A stretch of 64,000 nt of DNA, taken from positions 186,001-250,000 of the forward strand of contig NZ_QFWQ01000003.1 in assembly GCF_003335105.1 (NCBI RefSeq). The letters run 5' to 3'. This DNA is from Rhodanobacter denitrificans. GTDB taxonomy: Bacteria > Pseudomonadota > Gammaproteobacteria > Xanthomonadales > Rhodanobacteraceae. The notes beneath the pieces are model-generated. The model did not search any database and was not told the origin of the DNA. It saw nothing but the letters and a program-made list of their open reading frames with translations. The position numbers and the translations under genes are program-made. Shown one piece after another: positions 36,170 through 45,977 of the stretch. Numbering within the stretch: position 1 is the first letter of the stretch; every line of letters begins with the position of its first letter.

Positions 36170-37264
36170 ATGCACCGCCTGCCCGGCCTCGACCTGCTGC
36201 GCGCCATCGCCATCGTGTGGGTGATGCTGTTCCACTCCTGGATGATCGGCGGCCTCGGCGCGCCGTACCAGCCGATCGCCGACTACGGCTGGATGGGCGT
36301 GGACCTGTTCTTCGTGCTCAGCGGCTACCTGATCGGCTTCCAGCTGCTGGAACCGCTGAGCCACGGCGCACCGTTGCGCTTCGGTGCGTTCTACCTGCGC
36401 CGCGCATTCCGCATCCTGCCCGCCTTCCTCGCGATGCTGGCGGTGTACGCGCTGTGCCCGTCGTGGCGCGAGGCGCCCGGCATGCAGCCACTGTGGCAGT
36501 TCCCCACGTTCACGATGAACCTGCTGATCGACTACCGGCACAACCAGGCGTTCTCGCATGCGTGGTCGCTGTGCGTGGAGGAGCATTTCTACCTGCTGTT
36601 TCCGCTGCTGGCGTGGTGGCTGGCGCGATCTCCGTCGTGGCGGCGCAGCGTGGGCGTCGGCCTCGCCGTGGTCGCGGTGGGCATGTTGCTGCGTGCGCAG
36701 GCCTCGCTGCGCGGCCTGGACTATCTCGAAAACATCTACTACCCGACCTGGACCCGACTGGACGGCCTGCTCGCCGGCGTGACGCTGGCGGCGATCCAGG
36801 CCTGGCGCAAGGACTGGTGGGCCGCGCTGCAGACGCGGGCCGGCACGCTCGCCTGGCTCGGGCTGCTCGTGACCGGCGCTGCCATCGTGTTGTTCCGCCA
36901 TCGCTTCACGCTGGCGGCGAGCGTGTTCGGCTATCCGCTGCTCGCGCTGGGCCTGGCCCTGCTGGTTGCCTCCGCAGCGAGCCCGCGTGGCTGGCTCGGC
37001 CGCCGGCGCATGCCGGGCGCCGGCTGGATCGCCGCGATCTCGTACAGCCTCTACCTCAGCCACAAGATGGTCTTCCACGCGGTGGCCGGCGTGCTGACCA
37101 CACGGCCGCTGCACGGCTGGGCCGCCTTCGCCGCCTACGCGGCGGCGGTCCTCGCCGCCGGCACCCTGCTCCACTACGCCGTGGAACGGCCGTTCCTGCG
37201 CCTGCGCACGCGCCTGGGGATGGCTCGCGATCCGGCCGCCGTCGTGGAAGCCGCGCCGGCCTGA
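36170..37264 (+). CDS. Acyltransferase 3 family membrane protein
   Basis: The 364-residue integral membrane protein has about ten helices and the acyltransferase-3 motifs. These are GLDLLRAIAIVWVMLFHSW with the catalytic-type His, GVDLFFVLSGYLIG, FYLRRAFRILPAF, SHAWSLCVEEHFYLLFP and SYSLYLSHKMVFH. Enzymes of this family move acetyl or other acyl groups onto surface polysaccharides or lipids. AAGGGG lies 8 nt before ATG 36170. The acceptor cannot be named; the next gene is an ABC exporter. Confidence 0.92.
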   Translation: MHRLPGLDLLRAIAIVWVMLFHSWMIGGLGAPYQPIADYGWMGVDLFFVLSGYLIGFQLLEPLSHGAPLRFGAFYLRRAFRILPAFLAMLAVYALCPSWREAPGMQPLWQFPTFTMNLLIDYRHNQAFSHAWSLCVEEHFYLLFPLLAWWLARSPSWRRSVGVGLAVVAVGMLLRAQASLRGLDYLENIYYPTWTRLDGLLAGVTLAAIQAWRKDWWAALQTRAGTLAWLGLLVTGAAIVLFRHRFTLAASVFGYPLLALGLALLVASAASPRGWLGRRRMPGAGWIAAISYSLYLSHKMVFHAVAGVLTTRPLHGWAAFAAYAAAVLAAGTLLHYAVERPFLRLRTRLGMARDPAAVVEAAPA

Positions 37265-37341
37265 GCGGTGCCACCGCGCCGCGCGATTGAATCGCCTGCG
37301 GCGGCCCCCATGTGTTTCGGGATTCCGTCGCGGCGAGCACC

Positions 37342-39114
37342 ATGAGCACACCCCAGATACCCGATGTCCGATCGCCGCGCCGTATCGGCGCGCTGCGCGA
37401 ACTCTGGCCGTTCCTGAAACCGCATCGCGCGCTCGCGCTCGGCTGGCTGCTGTTCCTGGCGTTGTCCTCCGGCGCCTCGCTGGTGCTGCCGATGGCGTTC
37501 CGCCACATCATCGACCAGGGCTTCGGGCATTCCAGCCAGGCGGTGATCAACCAGACCTTTGTCGCCCTGTTCGGCGTGGCGCTGGTGCTGGCCTTCGCCA
37601 CCGCCGCACGCTACTTCTGCATCACCCTGCTCAGCGAGCGGGCGCTCGCCTCGCTGCGGCAGACGCTGTACGCGCACGTGATCCGGCTCGACGTGGGCTT
37701 CTTCGAGAAGAGCCGCGTGGGTGAGCTGCTGTCGCGGCTGAGTGCCGATACCGAAGTGGTGCAGGCGCTGATCGGCTCGGGCGTGTCGGTGGCGCTGCGC
37801 AGCGCGGTGATGCTGGTGGGCGCGGCGGTTGCGATGGTGTGGACCGCGCCGTCGCTGGCCGGCCTCACCGCGCTGGTAATCCCGGCGGTGATGCTGCCGA
37901 TCCTGGTGTTCGGCCGCCGCGTGCAGAAGCTGTCGCGGGCCAGCCAGGACCGTCTGGCCGACGCCGCCGCGATCGCCAACGAGACGCTCAACGCCTCCAC
38001 CGCGGTGAAGGCGTATGCGCGCGAGGACATCGAGAGCACCCGCTACGGCGGCGCGATCACCCGCGCGCTGGCCACCGCGCGCCGGCGCATCGGCATGCGC
38101 GCGTTGCTGACCATGGCGGTGATCGTGCTGGTGTTCGGCGCGATCACCCTGGTGCTGTGGGCCGGCGCACGCCACGTGCTGGCCGGCACACTGGGTGCCG
38201 GCGTGCTGGGCCAGTTCGTGCTGTACGCGGTATTCGCCGCCGGCTCGGTGGCGGGCCTGTCCGAAGTCTGGGGCGACGTGCTGCGCGCGGCCGGCGCGAT
38301 GGAGCGCATCGGCGAACTGCTGGGCGAGCGCGCCGACATCGTCGACCCAACACAGCCGCGCGCGCTGCCGCAACCGATGCGCGGCGAGCTGCGCTTCGAC
38401 GGCGTGACCTTCCACTACCCCACCCGCCCCGACACGGCGGCGCTGCACGACTTCACCCTGACCGTCCGCCCCGGCGAGACGGTGGCCCTGGTCGGCCCCT
38501 CCGGCGCCGGCAAGAGCACGGTGTTCGCCCTGCTGCTGCGCTTCTACGACCCGCAGGGCGGCAGCATCCGCATCGACGGCGTCGACCTGCGCGAAACCAC
38601 TCTGGCCGGCCTGCGTGGCGCGATCGCGCTGGTGCCGCAGGAAACCGTGATCTTCGCCGGCAGCGCCGCGGACAACATCCGCTTCGGCCGCCAGGACGCC
38701 GGCGACGACGAAGTGCGCGAGGCCGCCCGCGCCGCCGAGGCGCACGAGTTCATAAGCGCGCTGGACCACGGCTATGACGCCGAACTGGGCGAGCGCGGCG
38801 TGCGCCTGTCCGGCGGCCAGCGCCAGCGCATCGCGATCGCCCGCGCGATCCTGCGCGACGCGCCGCTGCTGTTGCTGGACGAGGCCACCTCCGCGCTGGA
38901 CGCGCAGTCCGAAGCGGCGATCCAGCAGGCGCTGGCGCGGCTGGAACAGGGCCGCACCACCCTGGTGATCGCCCACCGCCTCGCCACCGTGCAGCGCGCC
39001 GACCGCATCGTGGTGATGGACGGCGGGCGCATCGTGGCGCAGGGCACGCACGAGAGTCTGCTGGCCGAGGGCGGCCTGTACGCGGAGCTGGCAAGGCTGC
39101 AGTTCGTGGCTTGA
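37342..39114 (+). CDS. ABC exporter, fused membrane and ATPase domains
   Basis: The 590-residue half-transporter would work as a homodimer. Six membrane helices lie within about residues 30-300 and a nucleotide-binding domain within about 345-590. It shows Walker A GPSGAGKS (385-392), a Q-loop in LVPQETVIF, signature LSGGQRQR, Walker B LLLLDEATSALD and the switch His in IAHRL. It is closest to MsbA/LmrA-like lipid or drug exporters, but the substrate is unknown. It ends near a palindromic element separating it from the convergent alcohol dehydrogenase gene. Confidence 0.92.
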   Translation: MSTPQIPDVRSPRRIGALRELWPFLKPHRALALGWLLFLALSSGASLVLPMAFRHIIDQGFGHSSQAVINQTFVALFGVALVLAFATAARYFCITLLSERALASLRQTLYAHVIRLDVGFFEKSRVGELLSRLSADTEVVQALIGSGVSVALRSAVMLVGAAVAMVWTAPSLAGLTALVIPAVMLPILVFGRRVQKLSRASQDRLADAAAIANETLNASTAVKAYAREDIESTRYGGAITRALATARRRIGMRALLTMAVIVLVFGAITLVLWAGARHVLAGTLGAGVLGQFVLYAVFAAGSVAGLSEVWGDVLRAAGAMERIGELLGERADIVDPTQPRALPQPMRGELRFDGVTFHYPTRPDTAALHDFTLTVRPGETVALVGPSGAGKSTVFALLLRFYDPQGGSIRIDGVDLRETTLAGLRGAIALVPQETVIFAGSAADNIRFGRQDAGDDEVREAARAAEAHEFISALDHGYDAELGERGVRLSGGQRQRIAIARAILRDAPLLLLDEATSALDAQSEAAIQQALARLEQGRTTLVIAHRLATVQRADRIVVMDGGRIVAQGTHESLLAEGGLYAELARLQFVA

Positions 39115-39142
39115 CGAAGAGCAACCCGGAAAAGCCGGTTCC

Positions 39143-39204
39143 GTAGGGCGGACACCGTACGCCACAGCCTTGTGCCTGGATGCGGCGGACGGTGTCCGCC
39201 CTAC
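39143..39204. repeat. REPIN-like palindromic element, copy 3
   Basis: The left arm 39143-39163 (GTAGGGCGGACACC...) and right arm 39184-39204 (...GGTGTCCGCCCTAC) are inverted copies with intact GTAG/CTAC feet and 20 bp between them. The arms vary from copy 1 by compensating changes (GGACACC/GGTGTCC), which suggests the palindrome is maintained. It lies between two convergent genes and may also act as a bidirectional terminator. Confidence 0.85.
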
Positions 39205-39236
39205 GGAGCCGTGCCGCCCGGCACCGTCGGAATGGC

Positions 39237-40289
39237 TCAGGCAGCCAGCGAGCTGTTGTCGATCACGAAGCGGTACTTCACGTCGCTCTTCACCATGCGA
39301 TCGTAGGCCTCGTCGATCTGCTGTGCCGTAATCATCTCGATATCGGCGACGATGCCCTTGTCCGCACAGAAATCCAGCATCTCCTGGGTCTCGGCGATGC
39401 CGCCGATCAGCGAGCCGGCGATTGCCCGGCGCTTGAAGATCAGGTTCGCGATACTCGGCGTGGGGTGCGGGTGCTCCGGCACGCCGACCAGCACCAGGGT
39501 GCCATCGCGCTTGAGCAGCGAGGTGTACGCATCCAGCGAGTGGCTGGCAGCCACCGTGTTGAGGATGAGGTCGAAGCTGCCGGCGTGCGCGCGCATCTCG
39601 CCCTCGTTGCGCGAGACCACCACCTCGTCCGCGCCCAGGTCCAGCGCATCCTGGCGCTTGCTTTCCGAGGTGGTGAAGGCCACCACGTAGGCGCCCATCG
39701 CATGCGCGATCTTCACACCCATGTGGCCCAGCCCGCCGATGCCGACCACGCCGACCTTCTTGCCCGGGCCGGCGTTCCAGTGCCGCAGCGGCGAATAGGT
39801 GGTGATGCCCGCGCACAGCAGCGGCGCCACCGCCGCCAGCTGCTCCTCGGGATGGCGGATCTTCAGCACGAACTTCCGGTCCACCACGATGCGCTGCGAA
39901 TAGCCGCCCAGCGTGTGGCCGGGCGCATCCTTCGTCGGGCCGTTGTAGGTACCGACGAAGCCGTTCTCGCAGTACTGCTCCAGCCCTTCGTCGCAGGACG
40001 CACAATGCTGGCAGCTGCCCACCAGGCAGCCCACGCCCACCGTGTCGCCAAGCTTGAAGCCGGTCACCGCGCTGCCCACGGCGCTGACGTGGCCCACGAT
40101 CTCGTGGCCGGGCACGCAGGGATAGAGCGTGCCGCCCCATTCGGAACGCACGGTATGCAGGTCGGAATGGCAGACGCCGCAATAGACGATATCGATCTGC
40201 ACGTCCTGCGGACCGGGTGCGCGGCGCTCGATGTCGATCGGCTGCAGCGGCTTGTCGGCGGCGTGTGCGCCGTAGGCTTTGGTGGTCAT
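39237..40289 (-). CDS. Zinc-dependent NAD(P) alcohol dehydrogenase (YahK/AdhC-like)
   Basis: The 350-residue medium-chain dehydrogenase has the catalytic zinc ligands in GVCHSDLHT and GHEIVG. The structural zinc cysteines are in GSCQHCASCDEGLEQYC, and the Rossmann motif is VGIGGLGHMGVKIA. It resembles broad aldehyde reductases such as YahK and cinnamyl-alcohol-type enzymes. It starts at ATG 40289 after AGGAAA, 44 bp behind the cupin gene, so it probably ends a four-gene redox operon. Confidence 0.93.
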   Translation of the reverse strand: MTTKAYGAHAADKPLQPIDIERRAPGPQDVQIDIVYCGVCHSDLHTVRSEWGGTLYPCVPGHEIVGHVSAVGSAVTGFKLGDTVGVGCLVGSCQHCASCDEGLEQYCENGFVGTYNGPTKDAPGHTLGGYSQRIVVDRKFVLKIRHPEEQLAAVAPLLCAGITTYSPLRHWNAGPGKKVGVVGIGGLGHMGVKIAHAMGAYVVAFTTSESKRQDALDLGADEVVVSRNEGEMRAHAGSFDLILNTVAASHSLDAYTSLLKRDGTLVLVGVPEHPHPTPSIANLIFKRRAIAGSLIGGIAETQEMLDFCADKGIVADIEMITAQQIDEAYDRMVKSDVKYRFVIDNSSLAA

Positions 40290-40333
40290 GGGTTTTCCTG
40301 GCTGGGGAACGGGAATGAGAGTGAAGGGATGGG

Positions 40334-40741
40334 TCAGGATGCCGGACCCGCAAGGTACTCCTCGTCGGTGACCTTCTCCATCCATTCGACCACCTTGCCG
40401 TCCTTCGCCTCCTGGATGGCGATATGGGTCATCGCGATGGTCGGCGTGGCGCCGTGCCAGTGCCGGTGGTTCGCCGGACAGCTGATGATGTCGCCGGCGT
40501 TGATCTCGACGATCGGGCCGCCTTCGCACTGGGTCCAGCCCTTGCCGGCGGTGACGATCAGAACCTGCCCGCACGGATGCGTATGCCAGGCGCTGCGCGC
40601 GCCTGGCTCGAAGGTCACGAAGGCCCCGGAGATGTTCGCGCCGTCGCCACCCTTGAATGGTGAATCGATGCGCACCTTGCCGGTGAAGTACCCGGCCGGC
40701 CCGGTGACGGAGGGCTGCGAGCCGTTGCGGATGATTTCCAT
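40334..40741 (-). CDS. Cupin-domain protein
   Basis: This 135-residue single-domain cupin has the first metal motif in AWHTHPCGQVLIV and the second in CPANHRHWHG. It is related to small cupins found beside carboxymuconolactone-decarboxylase-like genes and to bacterial hydroxynitrile-lyase-type cupins. The actual reaction is unknown. ATG 40741 (MEIIRNGS) is chosen over in-frame upstream codons that have no family likeness. Confidence 0.85.
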   Translation of the reverse strand: MEIIRNGSQPSVTGPAGYFTGKVRIDSPFKGGDGANISGAFVTFEPGARSAWHTHPCGQVLIVTAGKGWTQCEGGPIVEINAGDIISCPANHRHWHGATPTIAMTHIAIQEAKDGKVVEWMEKVTDEEYLAGPAS

Positions 40742-40847
40742 GGTCGTTGCTCTGATGGATGAAATAGATGCCAGACATGCGGAATGAGAGCGCGTGGCCA
40801 TTCGAAACTTCGAGAGACCCCGCTCATGCCTGATCGATCGGTCTTGC

Positions 40848-41600
40848 TCAGGCCGGGGCACCCTCGTTGATCACTTTGATGGCATTCAATGTGCGTGGAT
40901 AACCGATGTAGGGCAAAAGCTGCGTGACGGTTGCGATGAGCGTCTGGCGGTCGTTGCCCATGGCCAGGTTGCCCGCGAGGTGGGCCGTCAGCTGCGGCTC
41001 GCAGCCGCCGAGCGAGGCGAGGATGGCGAACGTCAGCAGTTCACGTGTCTGCAAATCCAGGCCGTGGCGCGTGTAGTAGTCGCCGAAGCAGTTCGCGGAG
41101 AGGAAGCGGGGGACGTGTTCGAGATCCGCGGGTGACTGCGCGGCCGACGTCTTGCTGCGGTCGCCGAAGATCCGCGCCTGCGTCTCCATCCCCTTGTCGA
41201 AGCGCGTCTGCGCCGTGGTGGTCGCCTGCGCCGGCAGCGGCAGGTCGATGCCACGTTCCTTGAACACCTCGTTGATGGCATGCAGGAAGTCGAACGCCCT
41301 GGCCATGCCCACGTAAGGCACAGCCTGATACAGGGTCTCTTTCGCCTGCACCGGCGTCACGCCGACGTTGAGCGCGCCGCCAAGCATGACGCGGTATTCG
41401 TTCACCGCCTGGCAGGCGATCAGCGCCGCCAGTTGCACCATCAGGCGCAGGCGGATATCCATGCCTACGGCTTCGATCACCTCGTCGAAGGCCCAGTTGT
41501 CGAAGATCTCGATCAGTTCGGGGTCGGTGACCTTCAACGTGGAGACGTGGCCGGGAAACAGTTGCTTGTGATTGCGCAGTGCGGCTTCGGTAATTGCCAT
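40848..41600 (-). CDS. Carboxymuconolactone decarboxylase family protein, two tandem domains
   Basis: The 250-residue protein contains two CMD/AhpD-type helical domains, around residues 30-110 (RLRLMVQLAALIACQAVNEY) and 165-245 (TRELLTFAILASLGGCEPQLTAHL). The AhpD CxxC pair is not present; single cysteines occur instead. Such proteins often act as gamma-carboxymuconolactone decarboxylase-like enzymes or peroxide-related partners. It sits 22 bp after the aldo/keto reductase and is co-oriented with it. Confidence 0.85.
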   Translation of the reverse strand: MAITEAALRNHKQLFPGHVSTLKVTDPELIEIFDNWAFDEVIEAVGMDIRLRLMVQLAALIACQAVNEYRVMLGGALNVGVTPVQAKETLYQAVPYVGMARAFDFLHAINEVFKERGIDLPLPAQATTTAQTRFDKGMETQARIFGDRSKTSAAQSPADLEHVPRFLSANCFGDYYTRHGLDLQTRELLTFAILASLGGCEPQLTAHLAGNLAMGNDRQTLIATVTQLLPYIGYPRTLNAIKVINEGAPA

Positions 41601-41622
41601 GGTGTTGCCTCATTGATCCTGG

Positions 41623-42618
<996 letters not shown>

Positions 42619-42672
42619 TCAGGGAGTGGTGATGCGCCTAGTCTGGACCCGCCGGTTTAACTTGATTAGCCG

Positions 42673-42712
42673 GTGCAATGAGAATGCACTTATGATCTAA
42701 ATTCATTAATGA
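42673..42712. promoter_or_regulatory. Candidate LysR operator region
   Basis: In the 115-bp gap between the aldo/keto reductase and lysR genes there is GTGCA-N7-TGCAC at 42673-42689 and a perfect palindrome TCATTAATGA at 42703-42712. The region is much richer in A/T than its surroundings. LysR regulators commonly bind T-N11-A type dyads in such divergent gaps. The assignment is inferred from position and symmetry. Confidence 0.4.
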
Positions 42713-42721
42713 GCCCCGGTC

Positions 42722-43615
42722 ATGGCACGCGAAAACTACAACGATCTGCTGGCCTTCCTCGCCGTGGCGCGCGAGCGCAGCTTCACGCGGGCCGCCGCGC
42801 AGCTTGGCGTGTCGCCCTCGGCGCTCAGTCATACCATCCGCGCCCTGGAAGCCCGGCTTGGTCTGCGCCTGCTGACCCGCACCACGCGAAACGTTGCTCC
42901 CACCGAAGCCGGCGAACGACTGTCCAAGGAGCTGACGCCGAACTTCGAGGACATCGACACGGCGCTCGCCAACCTGAGCGAACTGCGCGATAAGCCCAGC
43001 GGCACCCTGCGCATCACCACCGGCGAACATGCCGCCACCACCATCCTGTGGCCGGTGTTGCGCAAGCTGCTGCCGGACTACCCGGACATCCGCGTCGAGG
43101 TGATCAGCGACTCCAGCCTCACCGACATCGTCGCCGAGCGCTTCGACGCCGGTATCCGCCTGGGCGAACAGGTGGCCAGGGACATGATCGCCGTGCCCAT
43201 CGGGCCGCCGATGCGCATGGCAGTGGTGGGCTCGCCCGCCTACCTGGCCACGCGGCCGCCGGTGAAGACGCCACGCGACCTCACCAGGCACGACTGCATC
43301 AACCTGCGCTTCCTCACCCATGGCGGCCTGTACGCCTGGGAGTTCGAGAAGAAGGGCCGCCCGCTGAACGTGCGCGTGGAAGGTCGGCTGACCTTCAACA
43401 ACACCAGCCACGTCATTGCAGCGGCAGTCGATGGGTTCGGCCTGGCCTGCGTGCCCGAAGACATGGTCCTGGCGGACATCGCGGACGGCAGGCTGCAACG
43501 CCTGCTCGCCGACTGGTGCCCGCCCTTCCCCGGCTACCACCTCTACTACCCAAGCCGGCGGCAGCCCTCGCCCGCGTTCTCGCTGCTGGTGGAGGCGCTG
43601 CGGAAACGGGGCTGA
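42722..43615 (+). CDS. LysR-family transcriptional regulator
   Basis: The 297-residue protein has an N-terminal winged helix (YNDLLAFLAVARERSFTRAAAQLGVSPSALSHTIRALEARLG) followed by a periplasmic-binding-like effector domain. It contains LRITTGEHAATTILWPVL and VEVISDSSLTDIVAERFDAGIRLGEQV, typical of regulators controlling a divergent aldo/keto reductase or dehydrogenase. It probably regulates the four-gene redox cluster on the other strand; the effector is unknown. Confidence 0.93.
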   Translation: MARENYNDLLAFLAVARERSFTRAAAQLGVSPSALSHTIRALEARLGLRLLTRTTRNVAPTEAGERLSKELTPNFEDIDTALANLSELRDKPSGTLRITTGEHAATTILWPVLRKLLPDYPDIRVEVISDSSLTDIVAERFDAGIRLGEQVARDMIAVPIGPPMRMAVVGSPAYLATRPPVKTPRDLTRHDCINLRFLTHGGLYAWEFEKKGRPLNVRVEGRLTFNNTSHVIAAAVDGFGLACVPEDMVLADIADGRLQRLLADWCPPFPGYHLYYPSRRQPSPAFSLLVEALRKRG

Positions 43616-43684
43616 GGTTTGAGGCCAACGCACCGGGAATCAGCCCAGACGCAAGGCGCTTACTCAAGCGAAAGACGTCACTTT

Positions 43685-43788
43685 CGTCATTCCTGCGCAA
43701 GCAGGAATCCAGGGACTTGAACGTCCCAAAGTACTGGATGACCAGTTTCACTGTTGTAAAGCGCCTCCCGCGTTCACGGGAATGACCG
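43685..43788. repeat. Palindromic element of a second family, copy 1 (CGTCAT ends)
   Basis: The left end, 43685-43710, is a stem-loop (CGTCATTCCTGCGCAAGCAGGAATCC). The right end, 43764-43788, is a second stem-loop in inverted orientation (CCTCCCGCGTTCACGGGAATGACCG). The total is about 104 bp between the convergent lysR and beta-lactamase-like genes. A related element of nearly equal length lies at 47290-47392. Confidence 0.7.
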
Positions 43789-43803
43789 CGCGCACCCTCT
43801 CAC

Positions 43804-45009
43804 TCAGTGCGTCGAAGCATCCCGCTCCGCATCCACCGCCCGCTTCACCGTAGCCACGAACTCGCGCCGCGCGGCAACCAGCGCATCGGAGGTGGCGTGC
43901 GGCCACGCGCCAACCTGGGCGATCACCAGGTCACGCGCGGGATCGACGTAGACCATCTGGCCGAAGATGCCGATTGCCGCGTAGCTGCCGTCGGTGTCGG
44001 TCCACCACAGGTAACCGTAGCCGCGCTCCGGCTCGCCCACGGCGGCCTGGCGGCGCACTGCACCCTGCAGCCAGGCCGCGGCGATCACCGGCTTGCCCGC
44101 AATGCGGCCACCGTCGAGCATGAACTGGCCCAGCCGCGCGTAGTCGCCCAGCGTGGCCGACAGGCCGCTGCCGCCGGTGTCGCTGCCATCGCATTCATCC
44201 TTGATCCAGTACGCATCGGCGGCCATGCCGTACGGTTTCCAGATCGCCTGCGACAGGTAGGCGGCCAGCGAGCGGTGCGTGGCACGCTGCACCAGGATGC
44301 CGAGCAGGTCGGTTTCGGCCGTGTTGTAGTTGAAGTGCGTGCCGGCCGGCCATTGCCGCGGCTGCTTCGCCAGGTAGGTCAGGATGTGCGCGCGGCCGCT
44401 GACGCAGGCGCCGCGATACATCTGCGCCACGTCCGAGTTAGCGTCGGCGTAGTCCTCGTTCCAGTGCACGCCGGAAGTCATCGTCAGCAACTGCTGCACC
44501 GTGACCTTCGCGTAGGCGCCGTCGCGCAGCTCCGGGATGTAGTGGCCCAGCGTGTCGTTCATGCTGCGGATATAGCCCTGCTGCAGCGCGATGCCCAGCA
44601 AGGTGGAAGTGACCGACTTGGCCACCGAGAACGACTCCCAGCGCTGCTCCGGCCCGAAGCCCACGGCATAGCGCTGCAGGCGGATGCGGCCATGCTGCAG
44701 CACCATCACGCCGGCGAGGTGGTGGTCGTCCATGTAGCCGGCCAGCCACGCCGAGGCGTTCTGTCCCGGAACGACCAGTGGCTTGCCCTGTGGCAATGCA
44801 TGAACGTGCGTGCCGTGCGCCGCGCGATCGCTCGGGAACAGCTCGTACATCTTCCGGAACTGTGCCTCGCGCTGCGCCTGCGGCCAGAACAGCACCGCCT
44901 CGCGTTGCTGGCCGATGGTCGGGGTGCCCTGTTCGCCTGCTGTCGATGGAAGCGGGACGGTCAGGCACAGTGCGGCAGCGAGCAAGCAGGTGGAGAGGTT
45001 TGAACGCAT
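43804..45009 (-). CDS. Secreted serine hydrolase, class C beta-lactamase fold
   Basis: The 401-residue protein has a Sec signal peptide (MRSNLSTCLLAAALCLTVPL, cleavage near STA-G). The penicillin-binding-type catalytic motif is S128-V-A-K131 in FSVAKSVTS. The second motif region is NYNTAETD, and the third-motif region contains GYGYLWWTD and GIFGQMVYVDP. It belongs with EstB/beta-lactamase-like esterases (COG1680), and true antibiotic hydrolysis is not implied. It is convergent with lysR across a palindromic repeat. Confidence 0.88.
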   Translation of the reverse strand: MRSNLSTCLLAAALCLTVPLPSTAGEQGTPTIGQQREAVLFWPQAQREAQFRKMYELFPSDRAAHGTHVHALPQGKPLVVPGQNASAWLAGYMDDHHLAGVMVLQHGRIRLQRYAVGFGPEQRWESFSVAKSVTSTLLGIALQQGYIRSMNDTLGHYIPELRDGAYAKVTVQQLLTMTSGVHWNEDYADANSDVAQMYRGACVSGRAHILTYLAKQPRQWPAGTHFNYNTAETDLLGILVQRATHRSLAAYLSQAIWKPYGMAADAYWIKDECDGSDTGGSGLSATLGDYARLGQFMLDGGRIAGKPVIAAAWLQGAVRRQAAVGEPERGYGYLWWTDTDGSYAAIGIFGQMVYVDPARDLVIAQVGAWPHATSDALVAARREFVATVKRAVDAERDASTH

Positions 45010-45116
45010 GGCGGTGTGTGCCTGGGGAGTGGCAAGACCACCATCTTAGCGGGCCGGCCCGGGATGGATCATTGTCGGAATGTGCGGTCTCAATGATCGC
45101 GCAGGGCCACGCGATG

Positions 45117-45437
45117 TCACTCCCGATCAGGTACCAGGGCCAGCCGATAACCGAGCGCCTTTGCCACTTTCATCGTGTTGGCGAGACTGGGGTTGCCTTC
45201 GCCCGACAGTGCCTTGTAAAGCCCTGCCCGGGTCATCCCGGCGGCTTCGGCCAGTTGGCTCATGTTGCGCGCGCGCGCCGCCGTGCCGAGGGCTTTCAGC
45301 ATGAACACGGGATCGTTGGGCGCCTCTTCCGCGCAAGCTTCGAGGTAGGCGGCAATATCCGCCTCGGTCTTGAGATAGTCGGCGCTGTCGTAACGGGAAA
45401 AGGTTTCCCGCACACCTTTTTCTTTTGCACCTTTCAT
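45117..45437 (-). CDS. HigA-type antitoxin (COG3636 addiction module antidote)
   Basis: The 106-residue DNA-binding antitoxin shows the family features YLKTEADIAAYLEAC, DPVFMLKALGTAARARNMSQLAEAAGMTR (a helix-turn-helix) and GNPSLANTMKVAKALG. It starts at ATG 45437, overlapping the toxin stop by ATGA, so antitoxin synthesis is coupled to toxin translation. The toxin-first order is typical of HigBA-like modules. It presumably represses its own promoter upstream of 45763. Confidence 0.9.
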   Translation of the reverse strand: MKGAKEKGVRETFSRYDSADYLKTEADIAAYLEACAEEAPNDPVFMLKALGTAARARNMSQLAEAAGMTRAGLYKALSGEGNPSLANTMKVAKALGYRLALVPDRE

Positions 45438-45763
45438 GATCCACGCTCCCACTCGGCTGCAATGTGTTGGGCTGTCTTGATGTCGGTGCGCTGGCTGCGC
45501 TTGTCGCCACCGGCCAGCACCACAACAAGTACCAAGTCACACTGCATGAGGTACACCCGATAGCCCGGCCCGTAGTCGATCCGCAGTTCGCTGATGCCGC
45601 CGCCTATCGGCTTGACGTCACCGAAGTTTCCGTCAGCTACGCGATCAAGTCGCGCCGCGATTCGCGCCTTGGCGCGGCTATCACGCAGGCCGCCGAGCCA
45701 GGCATCGAAAGTCGCGGATTTGACCAGTTCGAACACCGTCAAAGTGTAAACTGTGGTTTCCAC
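45434..45763 (-). CDS. HigB/RelE-ParE-type toxin
   Basis: From the GTG at 45763 the protein has 109 residues. It shows the COG3657 killer-protein pattern: FDAWLGGLRDSRAKARIAARLDRVADGNFGDVKPIGGGISELRIDYGPGYRVYL, then VVLAGGDKRSQRTDIKTA. Such RelE-fold toxins cleave mRNA on ribosomes or act on gyrase; which applies here is unknown. An ATG at 45796 in frame is an alternative start. The 214-bp gap to fabV is less GC-rich and holds no supported gene, only the likely module promoter. Confidence 0.87.
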   Translation of the reverse strand: METTVYTLTVFELVKSATFDAWLGGLRDSRAKARIAARLDRVADGNFGDVKPIGGGISELRIDYGPGYRVYLMQCDLVLVVVLAGGDKRSQRTDIKTAQHIAAEWERGS

Positions 45764-45977
45764 ATGATCAAGCCGAGGCGTGCGTGCCGGCGACACTCGT
45801 CAGACGCTTCAGATCATCTCTAACAACTCTTTCGGCTCTCGACGCTCATCAGGTAATCCCCCCACTTTCAACTGACGGAGCGAAGATCACGTTGAAAAAA
45901 CCGGACTAGTTTGCACCTAGAGGACCGTAAGGCAGCAGCCAACGAAGCCACGCGGCCTCAGTGACTATCAAGCAACC

